NCBI GenBank assembly: GCA_018136815.1
Contig: CM030933.1
Location: forward strand, 5,658,282-5,722,281
DNA from: Isochrysis galbana
Taxonomy: Eukaryota; Haptophyta; Isochrysidales; Isochrysidaceae
Length of the DNA stretch: 64,000 nt
Direction: 5' to 3'
This document shows positions 19,461 through 29,912 of this stretch, piece after piece. The translations under genes and the position numbers were made by a program. The notes below the pieces were generated by a model. That model saw nothing but the letters and a program-made list of their open reading frames with translations, did no database searches and was not told where the DNA came from. Positions within the stretch are counted from its first letter, which is position 1. Each line of letters opens with the position of its first letter.

Positions 19461-20460
19461 ACGTGGTCTGACTCCATTCACTCGATTTGGGGCAGGGTGG
19501 ATATATCGTTGAAATCACGATATCTCCTGATATCCCATGTTGGTTTTCCCCTCCAAAGAAAATTGATCGAATTCCTTTGAAAGCGATCGTTTTTTTTTGT
19601 GTCAAGAGCCTGGTGCGCGCTTTCAGAACTGCCCCCTCTCCCTCCGCACTCGCCACTTCTCCCGCGCATTCTGACACCCCGCGCATCTCGACACTGCCGC
19701 CCCACCCCGCACGGCCCCCCTCGCCCGCCGCTCATTGACGCCACCTTCTTCTCCCTCCCTTCGGCCTCGCCGCGCCGCTTCCCCTCTCGCCGCCGCGCTT
19801 CCTCTCTCTCCACTGTGCGCTCTCCGCCCCTCTGCTCTTGCCACCCGCCTCCCTCGCCTCGCGTCGTTCTCTTCCAACAGCAGTGTCCGTCTTGGTCACC
19901 AGGGTACAGAACCCCCCCGTCTTGTTCTGCCCCCTCACCTCTCTTGTGACACATCACCACAGCTCATTCGTGCGCGCGCGCCCGCCGCCGGTGAGGGCCA
20001 ACCCGCTACACCAGCCCGCTTCCTTCTTTTCTACGGGTGTGTGTGTGTGTGGGGGGGGGGGGGGGGTTGGCGGCCCGGTCGCACCACCATCCCGCTCCTC
20101 CCTTCACCAGTACCGTCTCCTCCAGAGCACTGTGTTCCTGGTTGCCGTTTGTCCTCCCCTCTTTGCTCTCCTTTCTTCCTTGCTCTGTTCCCACCCTCCA
20201 CCTCTCTTCTCGCGACCTCCCGTAGGCGCCCTCGTTGCCCCAGTACCGGCGGGTGAACACAGTCCAGTGTTCCCTCCATAACGTGCTCCTCCATCTCTAC
20301 TGGGGAGCGAAGTGTGAGTTATGGGTTCGTCGTGCACCATCCGCTTACTCTGTGACACCCACCCCGACTTCTGCAGCCTTCTCCCGACCACCGTGGGTGA
20401 GAAGGGAGTGGACTGCTGCCAGAGCATGCTGACCCGCCTCACCAAGGTGAGAGGTTTGGC
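19461..20460. other. Intergenic, pyrimidine-rich, no gene seen
   Basis: C/T-rich sequence with a GT/G run at 20037-20066. Frames are open on both strands because of composition; none has recognisable protein features. Confidence 0.5.
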
Positions 20461-21189
20461 CTGACATGGACACTGATCGAGATGAACTAGCGTGGATGCA
20501 GATGCTTTCTGGCTGGATTTCAAGGGGAGGAGAGTGCACAACATGGTTCAATGGACTCGGCTGCTTTGTGGCACCGAGGACGGCGGGGAGTCTCGTTGGT
20601 CTTCGGTGGAGATGTGACGTGTGTGCGATTTGATTTTGGTCTTGTTTTTTTTTCACATCGGGCGTTTCATTGATTCGTTTTTTTTTCCTTTTTTTTTGGG
20701 GGGGGGTGGTTGCTTAGGGTCTGTGCGAAAACGTCTCACAGTAGAAAATGATGGATCTCCGGAGCGATCGCGGCCGTGGTGACTTCTTACTGGGTGTGCA
20801 TTTTGTCTCAAGGTGGGCAATGGGGCTCTCAAATTTGGTATGGCTCGCACTCGCGGACGGATCAACTGCCTCCATGTGCGGTTGTCCACAACACACACTT
20901 GCACCATGGGACGTGCCAGTGCAGTACAAGGAGGGCAAATCATACAGTCCACCACACTCGCGTCTCGTGGACTGATTGTGCCCGATGGGTACCACACCTT
21001 CTTGAAGTGCTCCTGTGGTACGTTGGAACCACAAACTGGAGCAATGTTTGCGATGGAGACCCCCCGCCGTCCTCGGTGCCACAAAGCAGCCGAGTCCATT
21101 GAACCATGTTGTGCACTCTCCTCCCCTTGAAATCCAGCCAGAAAGCATCTGCATCCACGCTAGTTCATCTCGATCAGTGTCCATGTCAG
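20461..21189. repeat. Near-perfect 134-bp inverted repeat with 461-bp spacer
   Basis: Bases 20461-20594 are the reverse complement of 21056-21189 with about one mismatch (outer ends ctgacatgg / ccatgtcag). The spacer contains poly-T and poly-G runs at 20645-20710 and short ORFs without recognisable domains. The arrangement could be a foldback element or a recent inverted duplication, and its transcript would form a long hairpin. Confidence 0.85.
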
Positions 21190-22216
21190 ACCAAAGTGCT
21201 GTGGGTGGTTGGAGGAAAGTGCGCTTTTAGAGTGGTTTTGTGCCCGCGTAGCGTTTTCGTACATAACGTTATCGAGTCGGTCAAAGGGAGTGGGTAGGGG
21301 GTAGGGGGCGGGGCGGGGGGGGGGGGGGGGGGGAGGGGAAGAAGTCACGTACGGTAAAGGGGAGTTGGAATGGGGGTGAACAAATATCTCACGCACGCCT
21401 TGTATCGACGAGGTGCGCGCTCCCTTCACCCCCGCGAGCTCTGTGCCGTGATCAACTCGAGAATCGCATTCCCTGTCTCGGCATCGAGCCAATCGACGGC
21501 TCGTCGGCCCGTGCCATCGAGGAGCTCTTTGTTGACGACCGACTCCGCGCGAATGGAGCGGCGGGGGGGGGGTGTCCTGCGCGGGTCCTCTGTCCGACCT
21601 CCCCTGATCCATAACCCCCCTTCCCCTCCCACAGCCCCCCCTCTACCCCATCATCCCACAGCCCCTCTACCCCATCCACCCCCAGCCCCCGCGCGCGATC
21701 CTCTCGCCTCTTTCCACCCCCCACCCCGCCCCGCCACCCGCGTCAAAAAACAAGCGCCCCCCCCCCAAAATAAAGCATCCCCTAAAAAAAAATCAAGCAC
21801 CCCCTAAAAAAAATGAAGCACCCCCAAAACAAAAGGCGCCCCCGTGTGCGTGCGAGCCTAAATTGTAACAATGGGGAACGCCCCCGGGCAAGGATGGCTC
21901 AACAGTGCAACAGCTTTTGATGGTTTGGCACTATTGCAATTGATTGATAGCTCTTACAAGAGCTATCAATAGTGATTTTAACTACTAATACTAATACTAA
22001 CACTACAAGTGTTTATAACTCTAAAACTAAGTAGTCAGTAGTAGTAGTAGAAGTAGTAGCGCCGTGAGTGTAAATGTAAGCAACAAACAATTAGCCGCAC
22101 CGGACACCGGACAAGCACGAAGGGAAACCTGCGCGTCGTGACGCAACGGTCGCTCTATTACACACTCACACTCACACACACACTCACATAGCCATGTAGC
22201 ATAGAGAATAGAGGAC
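21190..22216. other. Intergenic, low complexity
   Basis: It contains a 20-base G run near 21317, C-rich sequence (21600-21720), A-run/gcaccccc alternations (21745-21840), and a (agt) run near 22036. The hairpin at 21943 is listed separately. No gene seen. Confidence 0.55.
21943..21970. repeat. 13-bp perfect hairpin with 2-nt loop
   Basis: attgatagctctt (21943-21955) pairs exactly with aagagctatcaat (21958-21970). An outer cactattg/caatagtg pair flanks it asymmetrically. Hairpins of this sort occur at Helitron 3' ends, but no CTRR terminus follows directly, so no class is assigned. Confidence 0.7.
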
Positions 22217-22590
22217 TTAGGACGCATTCTCAGAGTCAGAAACCTCATCTTCGGGCTCATCCGGGATCATGTCAAGCTCCCAAGGCAAAACGCTACTGCT
22301 GAACTCCTCGAGCTGGTCTTTCATGAGCAAATTGGTATGAGAGCGCACGAGCCGCTCGACAGTGCGCTGACCGAGCCTATTACGCTTCCTGGAATGAATC
22401 CACCCCTCAACGGACCAAGAATGCTCGCAGCCCGAGGCCGAACAGTTGATTGCCACAAGACGCATCACCGCCCATTGAAGATGAGGCCACGGGTGCATGT
22501 AGACTTTGGCCCACTTGTACGAGGCCATTGTCTTGGCGTACTCTGAGAAGGCGTATTGCTTGTTCAGCCTCCTCATCCGTGTCGTCTAGG
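22217..22590 (-). pseudogene. hAT transposase C-terminal dimerisation domain fragment
   Basis: The minus-strand ORF carries the hAT C-terminal signature: NCSASGCEHSWSVEGWIHS, then RNRLGQRTVERLVRSHTNLL, ending in an acidic tail and stop at 22217. The upstream catalytic RNase H-like part is absent. At about 22590 the sequence switches directly into a LINE reverse transcriptase on the same strand, giving a chimeric junction. Confidence 0.8.
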
Positions 22591-23165
22591 TACGCTTGAA
22601 CTAACTTCAAAAGATGGGTGGCCTCGCCTATTATACGTCTAGGCACAAAAACCACTTGTTCCTTTGAGATAATCGTATGGATCGTCCTCTTGAGTCTGTT
22701 GGCCAAGACTTTGGCGAGTATTTTGTAGTCCGTTTGGAGCAGCGTGATGGGCCTATAATTTCTCGGGTCCCTGGCGTCCCCATTTTTATATAGTAAGGTT
22801 ATGTCTCCCGAGCACGTATCTTCCGGTAGTGCCCCCGCTCGGTATGCCTCCTGAAACATGTCCATCAGTCGCGGTGCCACAAGCTTTTCGTAGCTTTGGT
22901 AGAACTCCATTGGTATGCCATCCGGCCCCGTGGATTTTCCTTTCGCCATTTGGCGTATTGCCCTAACAATTTCAGAGTAGTTGATAGGTTTGTCCAGAAA
23001 GGACCTATGACTCGTCGGTATTTGCCTCAGCCGTAGCTCTCGGAGGAGGGGTTCGGGGTCGTGCGACTCTTTGTCGCCGAAGAGCCACGCATAGTAGCTC
23101 CGCAGGGATGCCAGGATGGCGATATCCTCGGTAGCTATGTTGTTGGCATCCGGGGTCGGATGTGG
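22591..23165 (-). pseudogene. LINE reverse transcriptase, N-terminal part
   Basis: Reading leftward from about 23160, the frame gives a LINE RT N-terminus: DKPINYSEIVRAIRQMAKGK, then GPDGIPMEFYQSYEKLV, NYRPITLLQTDYKILAKVLA and ISKEQV.FVPRR. It stops being LINE-like at QAYLDDTDEE, where hAT sequence takes over. It aligns with the copy at 46280-47995. The glycine of KEQVGF is valine here. No full-length RT remains. Confidence 0.85.
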
Positions 23166-23339
23166 GACGTCCCGGGCACATTTGAAATCGTAGGGTACAA
23201 AGCGGGACGCACGTACGACGTACGCATAGACAGCGAATTATTCGACTCGGAAGATGTTCGAAGAGTCGTATCACACCTATGGAAGAGCCACACGAATCCG
23301 GAGACTCCGGACGAAGATGTCGACGACGCCTGGGACAAC

Positions 23340-23600
23340 GCCAAGAGGGCGGTACAAGTGGCTTAAACGAAGCGAATGTGCGACCATACTGGGAGTCCCG
23401 TTAGGAGGACCACAAGCCATGAAAGGTTTCTGGCGAAAACTAGCCGACAAAATAGAAAAAAAACCCAGCATATACGCACCCATCACTAGCAACCTATCTA
23501 TACATGGCAAAACAAAAGTAGCGAGACCATGCTGGACGACGAGGAGTGCGGCAGCCTCCATCATGTTGCGATTCAATAGCAACCAGCGTGACCGCACGTC
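23340..23600 (+). pseudogene. LINE post-RT fragment on opposite strand
   Basis: Plus-strand frame reads TILGVPLGGPQAMKGFWRKL, then ADKIEKKPSIYAPIT and SIHGKTKVAR, the region downstream of the RT catalytic core in LINE Pol proteins. It is inverted relative to the adjacent RT fragment, as seen after twin-priming or later rearrangement. Frameshifts near 23345 and 23530 show it is dead. Confidence 0.65.
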
Positions 23601-24725
23601 GAAGTGATTGTATTGTGTGATTGTGTGTCCTATGTCCTATGTACATAGTAGTATTGTGTGAATGAAGGAGAAAGGAGAAAGAAGGAGCAACGACTACAAA
23701 GACATAGCCTCCTATCTCCTACTATGTATATATATACGATAGCGATAGCATATGCGGTGTGGCGCAGTAGGTATGGGTCTAAGCGCTATTAAGCGAGAGA
23801 TATATCCGGATATTTCATGAGATATTTGGGCCGATTTTCCGGATATATGGTGGATATTTCCAATGGATATTTGGGCGAGAAATCCTGGATATTTTGGCCT
23901 ACCCCTAACACTGGGGGTAGTCGCCGCGCTCGTAGCGGTGGTCGTCTTTGTCATCAGGACCGTGACCAAGCGATTATCCACAGCGAATGCAAACTTAGGA
24001 GACTCCCCCTCCCCCCCATGAGGCAATGGAAGAAACCGGAGGGAAAGGAGACCAAATGAAGAAGGCAAGCCACCTACTAGCTACTAGGGCGTAGCCGCCC
24101 GCGGGCAGGGACCCGCGGACGTATATCCAGCGTCGCTTGCGGCCGTCGTCGACGAACGCGAGCGCGCCCGCGAGGAAAGGCGCCATGTTGGCCGTTAGCC
24201 GTCAGGGCCTCCTTCGTAGAGTCTAGAGTCTAGAGTCGAGTTCGAGTGCTCGTGCAGAGCGTCTGCTGGTGCTGGGAAAGAAAGGGGTGTCGAGAGGCGG
24301 GGCCGGCGCGCCCGAGTCCACGGGGGGTGGCCGAGAGGGCGGCTGCGTCGAGGTAGGCGGGCGCGGGCACGGAGAGCATGCGAGCGGCTGAAGTAGGATC
24401 CATGGGTGTGCTGTGTGCTGTGTGCTGTGGTTAGAGAGAGAGGGGGAGAGGGGAGAGCTTGGGCGGCTTGGGGCGCGTGCGCGGCGGAGAAGGGAAGGGG
24501 AGCGTCCCCCCCGGGGGACGGGATGAGTTTTCTTTTCCCCTCCTCTCCTTCGGTCTAACTGCGCGCCCCCTCGCTGCTCCGTCGCCGTTCACTAGCGCAA
24601 ACTAAAGCCCGCTGGTCATATATTTCTCGTGAAAGCCTTCCCCCCAAACAGCTGAGGTGAAGCACCTGTTCCGGTGCTTCGGCCCGGCAGTAAAGAGTTA
24701 AAAGACTTGGCCCTGCCCGGCGTCG
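23601..24725. other. Intergenic with hAT-like terminal motif and ggatattt repeats
   Basis: At 23790-23905 the word ggatatt(t/a) or its variants recurs about seven times, ending in a sequence that on the minus strand reads gttaggggtaggccaaaata, reminiscent of hAT inverted termini. A 63-codon minus ORF opening at 24186 (ATG, MAPFLAGALAFVDD) could be a first exon of an unrecognised gene head-to-head with the DNAJC22-like gene; evidence is weak. GA-rich tract at 24434-24470. Confidence 0.45.
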
Positions 24726-26122
24726 ATGGCCGAGGAGGGCGGCGGCCCGAGGCACCGCTCGGTCTCCCCTTCTAGCCGCCCGTCTACCGTGAGAAGGCCG
24801 CAGCTGCACAGCGGGTCACAGCTACTCGAGGGGTTGCAGGCAGCGGAGGCGCGTCTGGCGCGGCTGGAGGCCGAGCGCGAGGCGGCGCTTGCCGAGGTCA
24901 CCAAGCTGCGTGAGGCGGCCCTCGCACCAGCCAAGCAGAAGAGCGTGGCGACAGCGTACGCCCTCTGGTTGCTCTGCCCGCTCTGGCCTGCCTATGCCTT
25001 CTATCTGGGGCGCGACGTACACTGCTGGCTCTACACTATCTCCCTCAATGGATTCCTCGGGGTAGGCTGGATCATCGACGGGTTCTGCTTGCCGTGGTAT
25101 GTGGCAGACTACAATGCGTTGCCTGGATACAGTGCAAAGGCCAAGCAGCGGATGGAATCACGACTGAGTCTCGGCGTGGTCTTCAGCCCAGTGAGACTGA
25201 TCTTCACGTATGCGATGGCCTTCTGCTTTGGGTTCTTGGTAATATGCCTCCTTGAAAGCAAGACGCTAGACGAGGTGTTAGGAGAGAGCCAGGCACTCAA
25301 TGTGCGGGTGTTTGCCTCTTTGATAGCTGCGACGATGGGCGCGTCCCTTATGGACCGATGCGTTGCATCTGTGCGTACGAGGGTGCGTCCTCTAATGGTT
25401 TTGGGATTTGGAGCGTTGGTAGCATCGATACTTTTGAGCGGTGACTCGCTCAAGCCCGAGGACGGCCCGACCATGGTACTCAGTGTTTCCAGTTTCGGAA
25501 TTGTGGCTGGCTGTTCCCAGACGCGGCAATTTGATCTTTCCCGCTCTCCCTCACGGGGAACACCTTCAAGATTACTGCCCCGCATGTTGCTCCACGGCGG
25601 AGGAGTTTTGACGATGGCAGGACTTGCCGCGGCTGCCGTCCACCTGAGCGGTCATCAATTTCTTGAGGTGAGATGCTCAGCTCTTGTGCCCCATATGCAT
25701 GCCCTAAGCTAGATGTTACCGCCTCGACTTCTGCATATTTTATGCAGTGTGGCAGTTAATCTTGTGTAGAAAGTTCACACACCGGAACCTCCCATGAACT
25801 CCCCCAATCACTGGCGAGTCAGTCAGGCAACGCGTGGCAGGAGATCAAGGATGCCTTCGCCAACCGTTCCTTTTCGAGTATCTGGAGCGACTTTGTGGAG
25901 GCGATGCGCGATCCAGGTGCTGATGCTGCCAGTCTCCTCGGAATCAAGCGCGGCGCGAGTGCGGCGGAAATTCGCGCCGCACACCGACGTTTGGCCAGGC
26001 TGCATCATCCGGACAAGCAGTCGAGCGCGACGGAAGAGGAACACGGCGCTGCCGAGGAAATGATGCGTCGACTCAACAATGCGAAGGATGTGCTTCTCAG
26101 CGAGTTGAATAGCGAGGACTGA
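24726..26122 (+). CDS. DNAJC22-like TM2-domain membrane J-protein
   Basis: Exon 1 24726-25667, intron 25668-25822 (GTGAGA...GTCAG, 155 nt), exon 2 25823-26122; both boundaries phase 0, giving 413 residues. After a Ser/Arg-rich N-terminus and short coiled coil (about 38-72), a TM2-like unit begins (KSVATAYALWLLCPLWPAYA, then FYLGRD, GVGWIIDGF, PWYVADYN). Further membrane segments follow at about 160-185, 200-215, 222-240 and 290-310. The C-terminus is a J domain with LLGIKRGASAAEIRAAHRRL and the Hsp70-activating HHPDK. TM2 plus C-terminal J domain is the DNAJC22 (wurst) architecture; animal wurst is tied to endocytosis, and the role in algae is unknown. Confidence 0.85.
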
Positions 26123-26711
26123 GACAACGGGAGCTCTGGCAGCGGTGAACCAACTACAACGGGGTTGTCGGCGTGCTAGTCTTCGAGTATGTTAGGAGAG
26201 AATATCAAAGATGCGACCCACGACTGCGACGTTGGTAGACGACTATGTTCGTATAGATGTCCGCCCGAGTTTTCAACTTTTCGTTTCTTCCCCCCTGACC
26301 GTTAGGACGGTCAAACAGGGGCGATCAAATTATCAATAATGGTGGGGCTGCATCTTTAGAGCGTGGCGCGATGCCCTATACATAAACCTCTAAGGGGGGC
26401 CACCTGCCGCAAAGGAAATCTCCGCGACAAGAAATGGTGCGATTCGCGCGCGCCTCCCCTCTCCGCTCTCCTCCCCAGTCACGCGCGCTCTCGCTTTACC
26501 CGTAACGAATTTGCGGTCGCGCCCGCGGCGCCGAAATTCTCCGCCAACTGATTCATCACTTCCCAGCGGGACCACCAGCGGATCTTTGAGTACCCCTTCA
26601 TGGTGACGAGCGAACCATAGAGTGCGAGTGCGAGCCATTTGGGTGTGAGAGATCAGCGCCAGCCACGGTGTGAGAAAGTCTCCAAGAACAGCTAGCTCCA
26701 TATGCTCACCA
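26123..26711. other. Intergenic, no gene seen
   Basis: 3' region of the DNAJC22-like gene. A small inverted motif gaccgttaggacggtc lies at 26297-26312. Remaining ORFs appear compositional. Confidence 0.5.
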
Positions 26712-27790
26712 ACTAACTTTATAGTTGGTCGCCAAGGAGCGCGCCACCGCTCCCCACCTCTCCTTCGGGTCCTCCGCCGCGGGCGTCCCCCCAGCACCCA
26801 TGGAGCTGTCGCTGGCGAAGCGACCGCGCCCGCCCGCAGAGGCCGAGCAGGTGAGCGCGACCCCGGTCGCGCCGCACGGCCCGTGGCCCCGGCCACACCA
26901 GCCACACCAGCCATGCTGGCCCACCTCATGGTGGGCCACAAGCTGTGGAGGACAGAGAGCCAGCACCACTCCAGACGAACCACTCAACCACCAGGCATGC
27001 CTTATTTATGGTTTATGGCAGAGGCCTCTCCCACCCTGGGGACGACCGCGCTGCCCCGGCAGCGCGGCCCGAGACCGGGTGGCCCTCATGGGCACAAATC
27101 CAACATCAACATCCACATCGCAATCAATGAAGACTGTGCACAACAATTCCAGGCAAAATACGGAATACGGTGAGCAAACTAACATCCGCATCCAAGGCGC
27201 AGACATAGCCGTACGCACCAAGATTGAATCGATCGAAGACAAGATCAATAAAAAAGGCACTTCGACGCAAGGCACTATACGACGCGCTCCAAGACGTAGC
27301 AGCACACTTGGTCATCGAAGCAGAAGGCCTAGCACAAGCATGTCAAATCACCCTGAGCACCATCGTCATGGCGATCGAAAGCACCGGCTTCACCTTCCTC
27401 AAAGGCAACCGCGAGCGCATGAAGCTCGAGGGAGAATCCGGAACCTTCGTGTCCAAGGTGGCCCACTCGGCCCGCTGGCACCTCTACATTACAGCGACGC
27501 AAGGGACCTTCCTCAACGGGAACTTTCCGCGCAAGCTGTTACTCTCGATCGACGGCAAGACGGTCCCCATCAACTACGCCATTCGGGCGTGTAAGCCTCT
27601 GCAAATGCCCCCCGCCTTACAATCGCAGCATAAACTCATGGTGCACGGCTCAATCAAAGGCTGCAAGGGCTGGCGCCCCGAGATGGCTCGCGGCCTCACG
27701 CCAATGCACCGCCTTTGCGAATGCGAGGCAGAAGCAGCCAAACGCAAACGCAGGGAACGCAACAAAGCTTGGAAAGCCACGCGCCACTCA
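26712..27790 (+). pseudogene. Frameshifted transposon-borne ORF (ORF1-like), unrecognised
   Basis: A start-like motif aactaactttatagttgg at 26712 resembles the TE-1 5' end. The plus strand is then open in one frame to about 27255 (ending TKIESIEDKIN) and continues after a shift in another frame from about 27255 to 27790 (KALYDALQDVAAHLVIEAEG, WHLYITATQGTFLNGN, a His/Cys-rich HRLCECEAEAAKRK end), running straight into the TE-1 3' block. I do not recognise the domain; position and basic tail suggest an ORF1/nucleocapsid-type product of the autonomous TE-1 element. Confidence 0.45.
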
Positions 27791-28084
27791 GGAGCCGCCG
27801 AGAGATTAGCGTTTCTGGGCTCCTATTCACAAGTGCCCCCCCCCCCCTCTACGTTGTTTTTACCCGAAAGGGGTTTTCCCCCAGCGTGGACTCGAGGAGA
27901 GGACGTGCTGGGGTGCGCGGGGTCGGTGCGTGCACTGGGGGGAGGACGAATATCGGGGGGAGGGGGCGGTGCCCCCTCCCCCCGGTAGCACTCGGACACC
28001 TGGCTCGTCAGGCATGGCGGGATTCCGGGACGGAAAAGTTGTGTCCAATTAGCTAGTGGGGTTGGCTAGGATATAACATTAATT
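27791..28084 (+). mobile_element. TE-1 3' end, copy C
   Basis: This matches 14190-14478 nearly base for base and ends at the same aggatataacattaatt. The sequence after it differs (attttaattattt), marking the element's 3' boundary. With the ORF at 26712-27790 this may be a longer, formerly coding TE-1 copy of about 1.37 kb. I could not identify a target duplication here. Confidence 0.75.
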
Positions 28085-28401
28085 ATTTTAATTATTTCAT
28101 GGTTCATGGTGGGCGAATACAAACGCATACAACGCGGTGTTTTTTTGCAGTACGTCGCGCGCGCGGCCGGCCGGAGTGTTAGATCTTATAGCTAGTGAGA
28201 GTAGCTCATTCAGCACTATCATTTAGTTGCCCCTCCCACCAATGTTCTATAGATGCGTCTTCTTCTCTAGCTTGTCCCTGTTGCATATCTTCCTAACCCT
28301 TTGCGGCTCTTACTATGTACGTGCATAGTGGGGACGTCATCCTTCTAGCAGATTAGCGCATAACGCTGATTGTACATGCAGTAACATATCAATCATTCGA
28401 A
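28085..28401. other. Intergenic, no gene seen
   Basis: Contains a ggccggcc patch at 28167-28174 and the probable 3' UTR of the SNARE gene. No ORF is supported. Confidence 0.5.
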
Positions 28402-29486
28402 TCAAAAGCTAAAGACAGCCATCGTGAGAATGATGAGTACAATGGTCAACACGAAAATAGCGCAGAACTTGCCTCTGTCCTTGTTCTTTAACATTTTCTT
28501 CATCACAACCATCGCGGAACGCATCTGCGTGCCCGCGTCATCCACCTGCCGCGCAACGGCAACGTCAATGGGGGAAGATAGCAAAACAGTACGCCAACGA
28601 CCTTGAGCGCCGTGGTGCCGATGATGTCTCGCACCGATGCGCATAATTTTTGCACGGAAAGTCAACAGATGTCCATGCGCACACCTCGCGATCAAGATCG
28701 TCGATCAGCGTACCCTGCGTGCGCAGTTCCTGGTTTATTGTCCTTCCTGAGCAGCGAGAGGGTGACGAGGGGCTACCTCACGGCATAGACTCGGGGCACT
28801 ATTGCCATCAAGCTATCGAATTGCGAGCTGCGTACCCATCTCGCCGAGCCTGACCACGGCACCTGATAGCTGGCCTAGTTCCACATCCTGAAATCGCACC
28901 TGAAATGCGGCACACGTGTGAATGTGGAGGTGCGCATGTGAGTGTAGAATGCAGATGTCAGAACACGCACTCTCCGCGTTTTCTTGACAGCAAGGACAGA
29001 AGTGAGGCGGGTTGGGACTGCTTAGACGCGCACCTCTTCACGCTGTGTTATCAGCTCCTGCTGTAGCACCGCTTCTATTGGAGCGTCGCGGCGCGCGAGT
29101 GATGGCGTGGGCGCCGCATGGGCGTGCGCTCCATCGGAACGCAGGAGCTCCGCCCGATCCTTCTGGTCTTTGTTACCCTTTGCAGTTGACGGCACCGGTA
29201 CACTCTGCTCACGTCCCTCCACCTCGTCGCGCAGCTCACGACAGCTGCGCTGCGACGTGCTGAGGAAAGCGGCGCGCGCACGCGCGTCTGCTGGGCTTGG
29301 TGCAATCTCGACCATCTCCTCCAGGTCTGCAAGGTCGACTGCGACTTCGTCGAGGATGCGGCGCACCTCGACCGCCGCCGCCTCGCGCTCGGCTGCCGCC
29401 GCCTGGCGCCAGCGTAGGATGGCGGTGCCCGCGTCGGCGAGCTGGCGCTCGACTTCGGCGTGCACCACTGCGTAAGGGTCGCCCAT
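28402..29486 (-). CDS. Syntaxin-6/SYP61-like Qc-SNARE, four exons
   Basis: Reconstructed exons: 29486-29034, 28887-28819, 28729-28685 and 28545-28402 (236 residues). The N-terminus MGDPYAVVHAEVERQL starts the syntaxin-6 type three-helix domain, with VDLADLEEMV and AFLSTSQRSCRELRDEV. The SNARE motif runs across exons 1-4: QQELITQREE, DVELGQLSGAVVRLGEMG, then ELRTQGTLIDDLDRE (Gln of RTQG is the zero layer), then VDDAGTQMRSAMVVMKKML. A C-terminal anchor follows (CAIFVLTIVLIILTMAVFSF). Introns 1 and 3 are GT-AG. For intron 2 the heptad register requires the exon to end at 28819, where no GT follows; the acceptor is a normal CAG, so a non-canonical donor is likely. It would act in endosome/TGN fusion. 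Divergent from the repeat-protein gene. Confidence 0.9.
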
Positions 29487-29912
29487 ACCGTCGTGAGCGC
29501 GTCGCGAACGCAGGCGCGCGCGGGGGTGGGTGGGGGGGGGCGGAGTGAAGGGGTGGAGTCTGAGGGAGCGCGCGCCGCCGCCGCCGCCGTTCGGCGCGTC
29601 CGCTCGAGTGCTCTGTTCTCCTTCACCCTCCTTTTTTTGTAAAACTGGGAGCGCAGTATCCAGCCCTTGCCCTTCCGACTCCTCCACTCGAGATCCTGCC
29701 GACCACCCCAGCCTCGCTACTTTACTCCCTACAATTTAAATGCAGTAGGCTCTAGAGTACTCTACTTTACTCTGGAGTAGAGTAGAGTAGAACCTGTTGG
29801 ACCCACTTTCACCTACCCTGTGCTCTAACTTCTAGAGTAGTGCGGGCGGGGTGATGGAACAAACTGGGTTTGTCTTTCGACGAGAGTCTTGTAACTGGCG
29901 GAGCAGACGCGC
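29487..29912. promoter_or_regulatory. Shared divergent intergenic region
   Basis: The 426 bp lie between starts 29486 (minus) and 29913 (plus). At 29750-29840 the word tctagagta / tactctggagtagagtagag recurs in both orientations, forming several overlapping imperfect palindromes. Bidirectional promoter is inferred from layout. Confidence 0.4.

Noticed and set aside
21943..21970. Helitron 3' terminus
   Set aside because: The hairpin is good but the CTRR ending and a Rep/helicase protein are absent.
23061..23366. Plus-strand 101-codon ORF as an independent gene
   Set aside because: Its first part is antisense to a clear LINE reverse transcriptase; the remainder may belong to an inverted LINE piece, but no domain was recognised.
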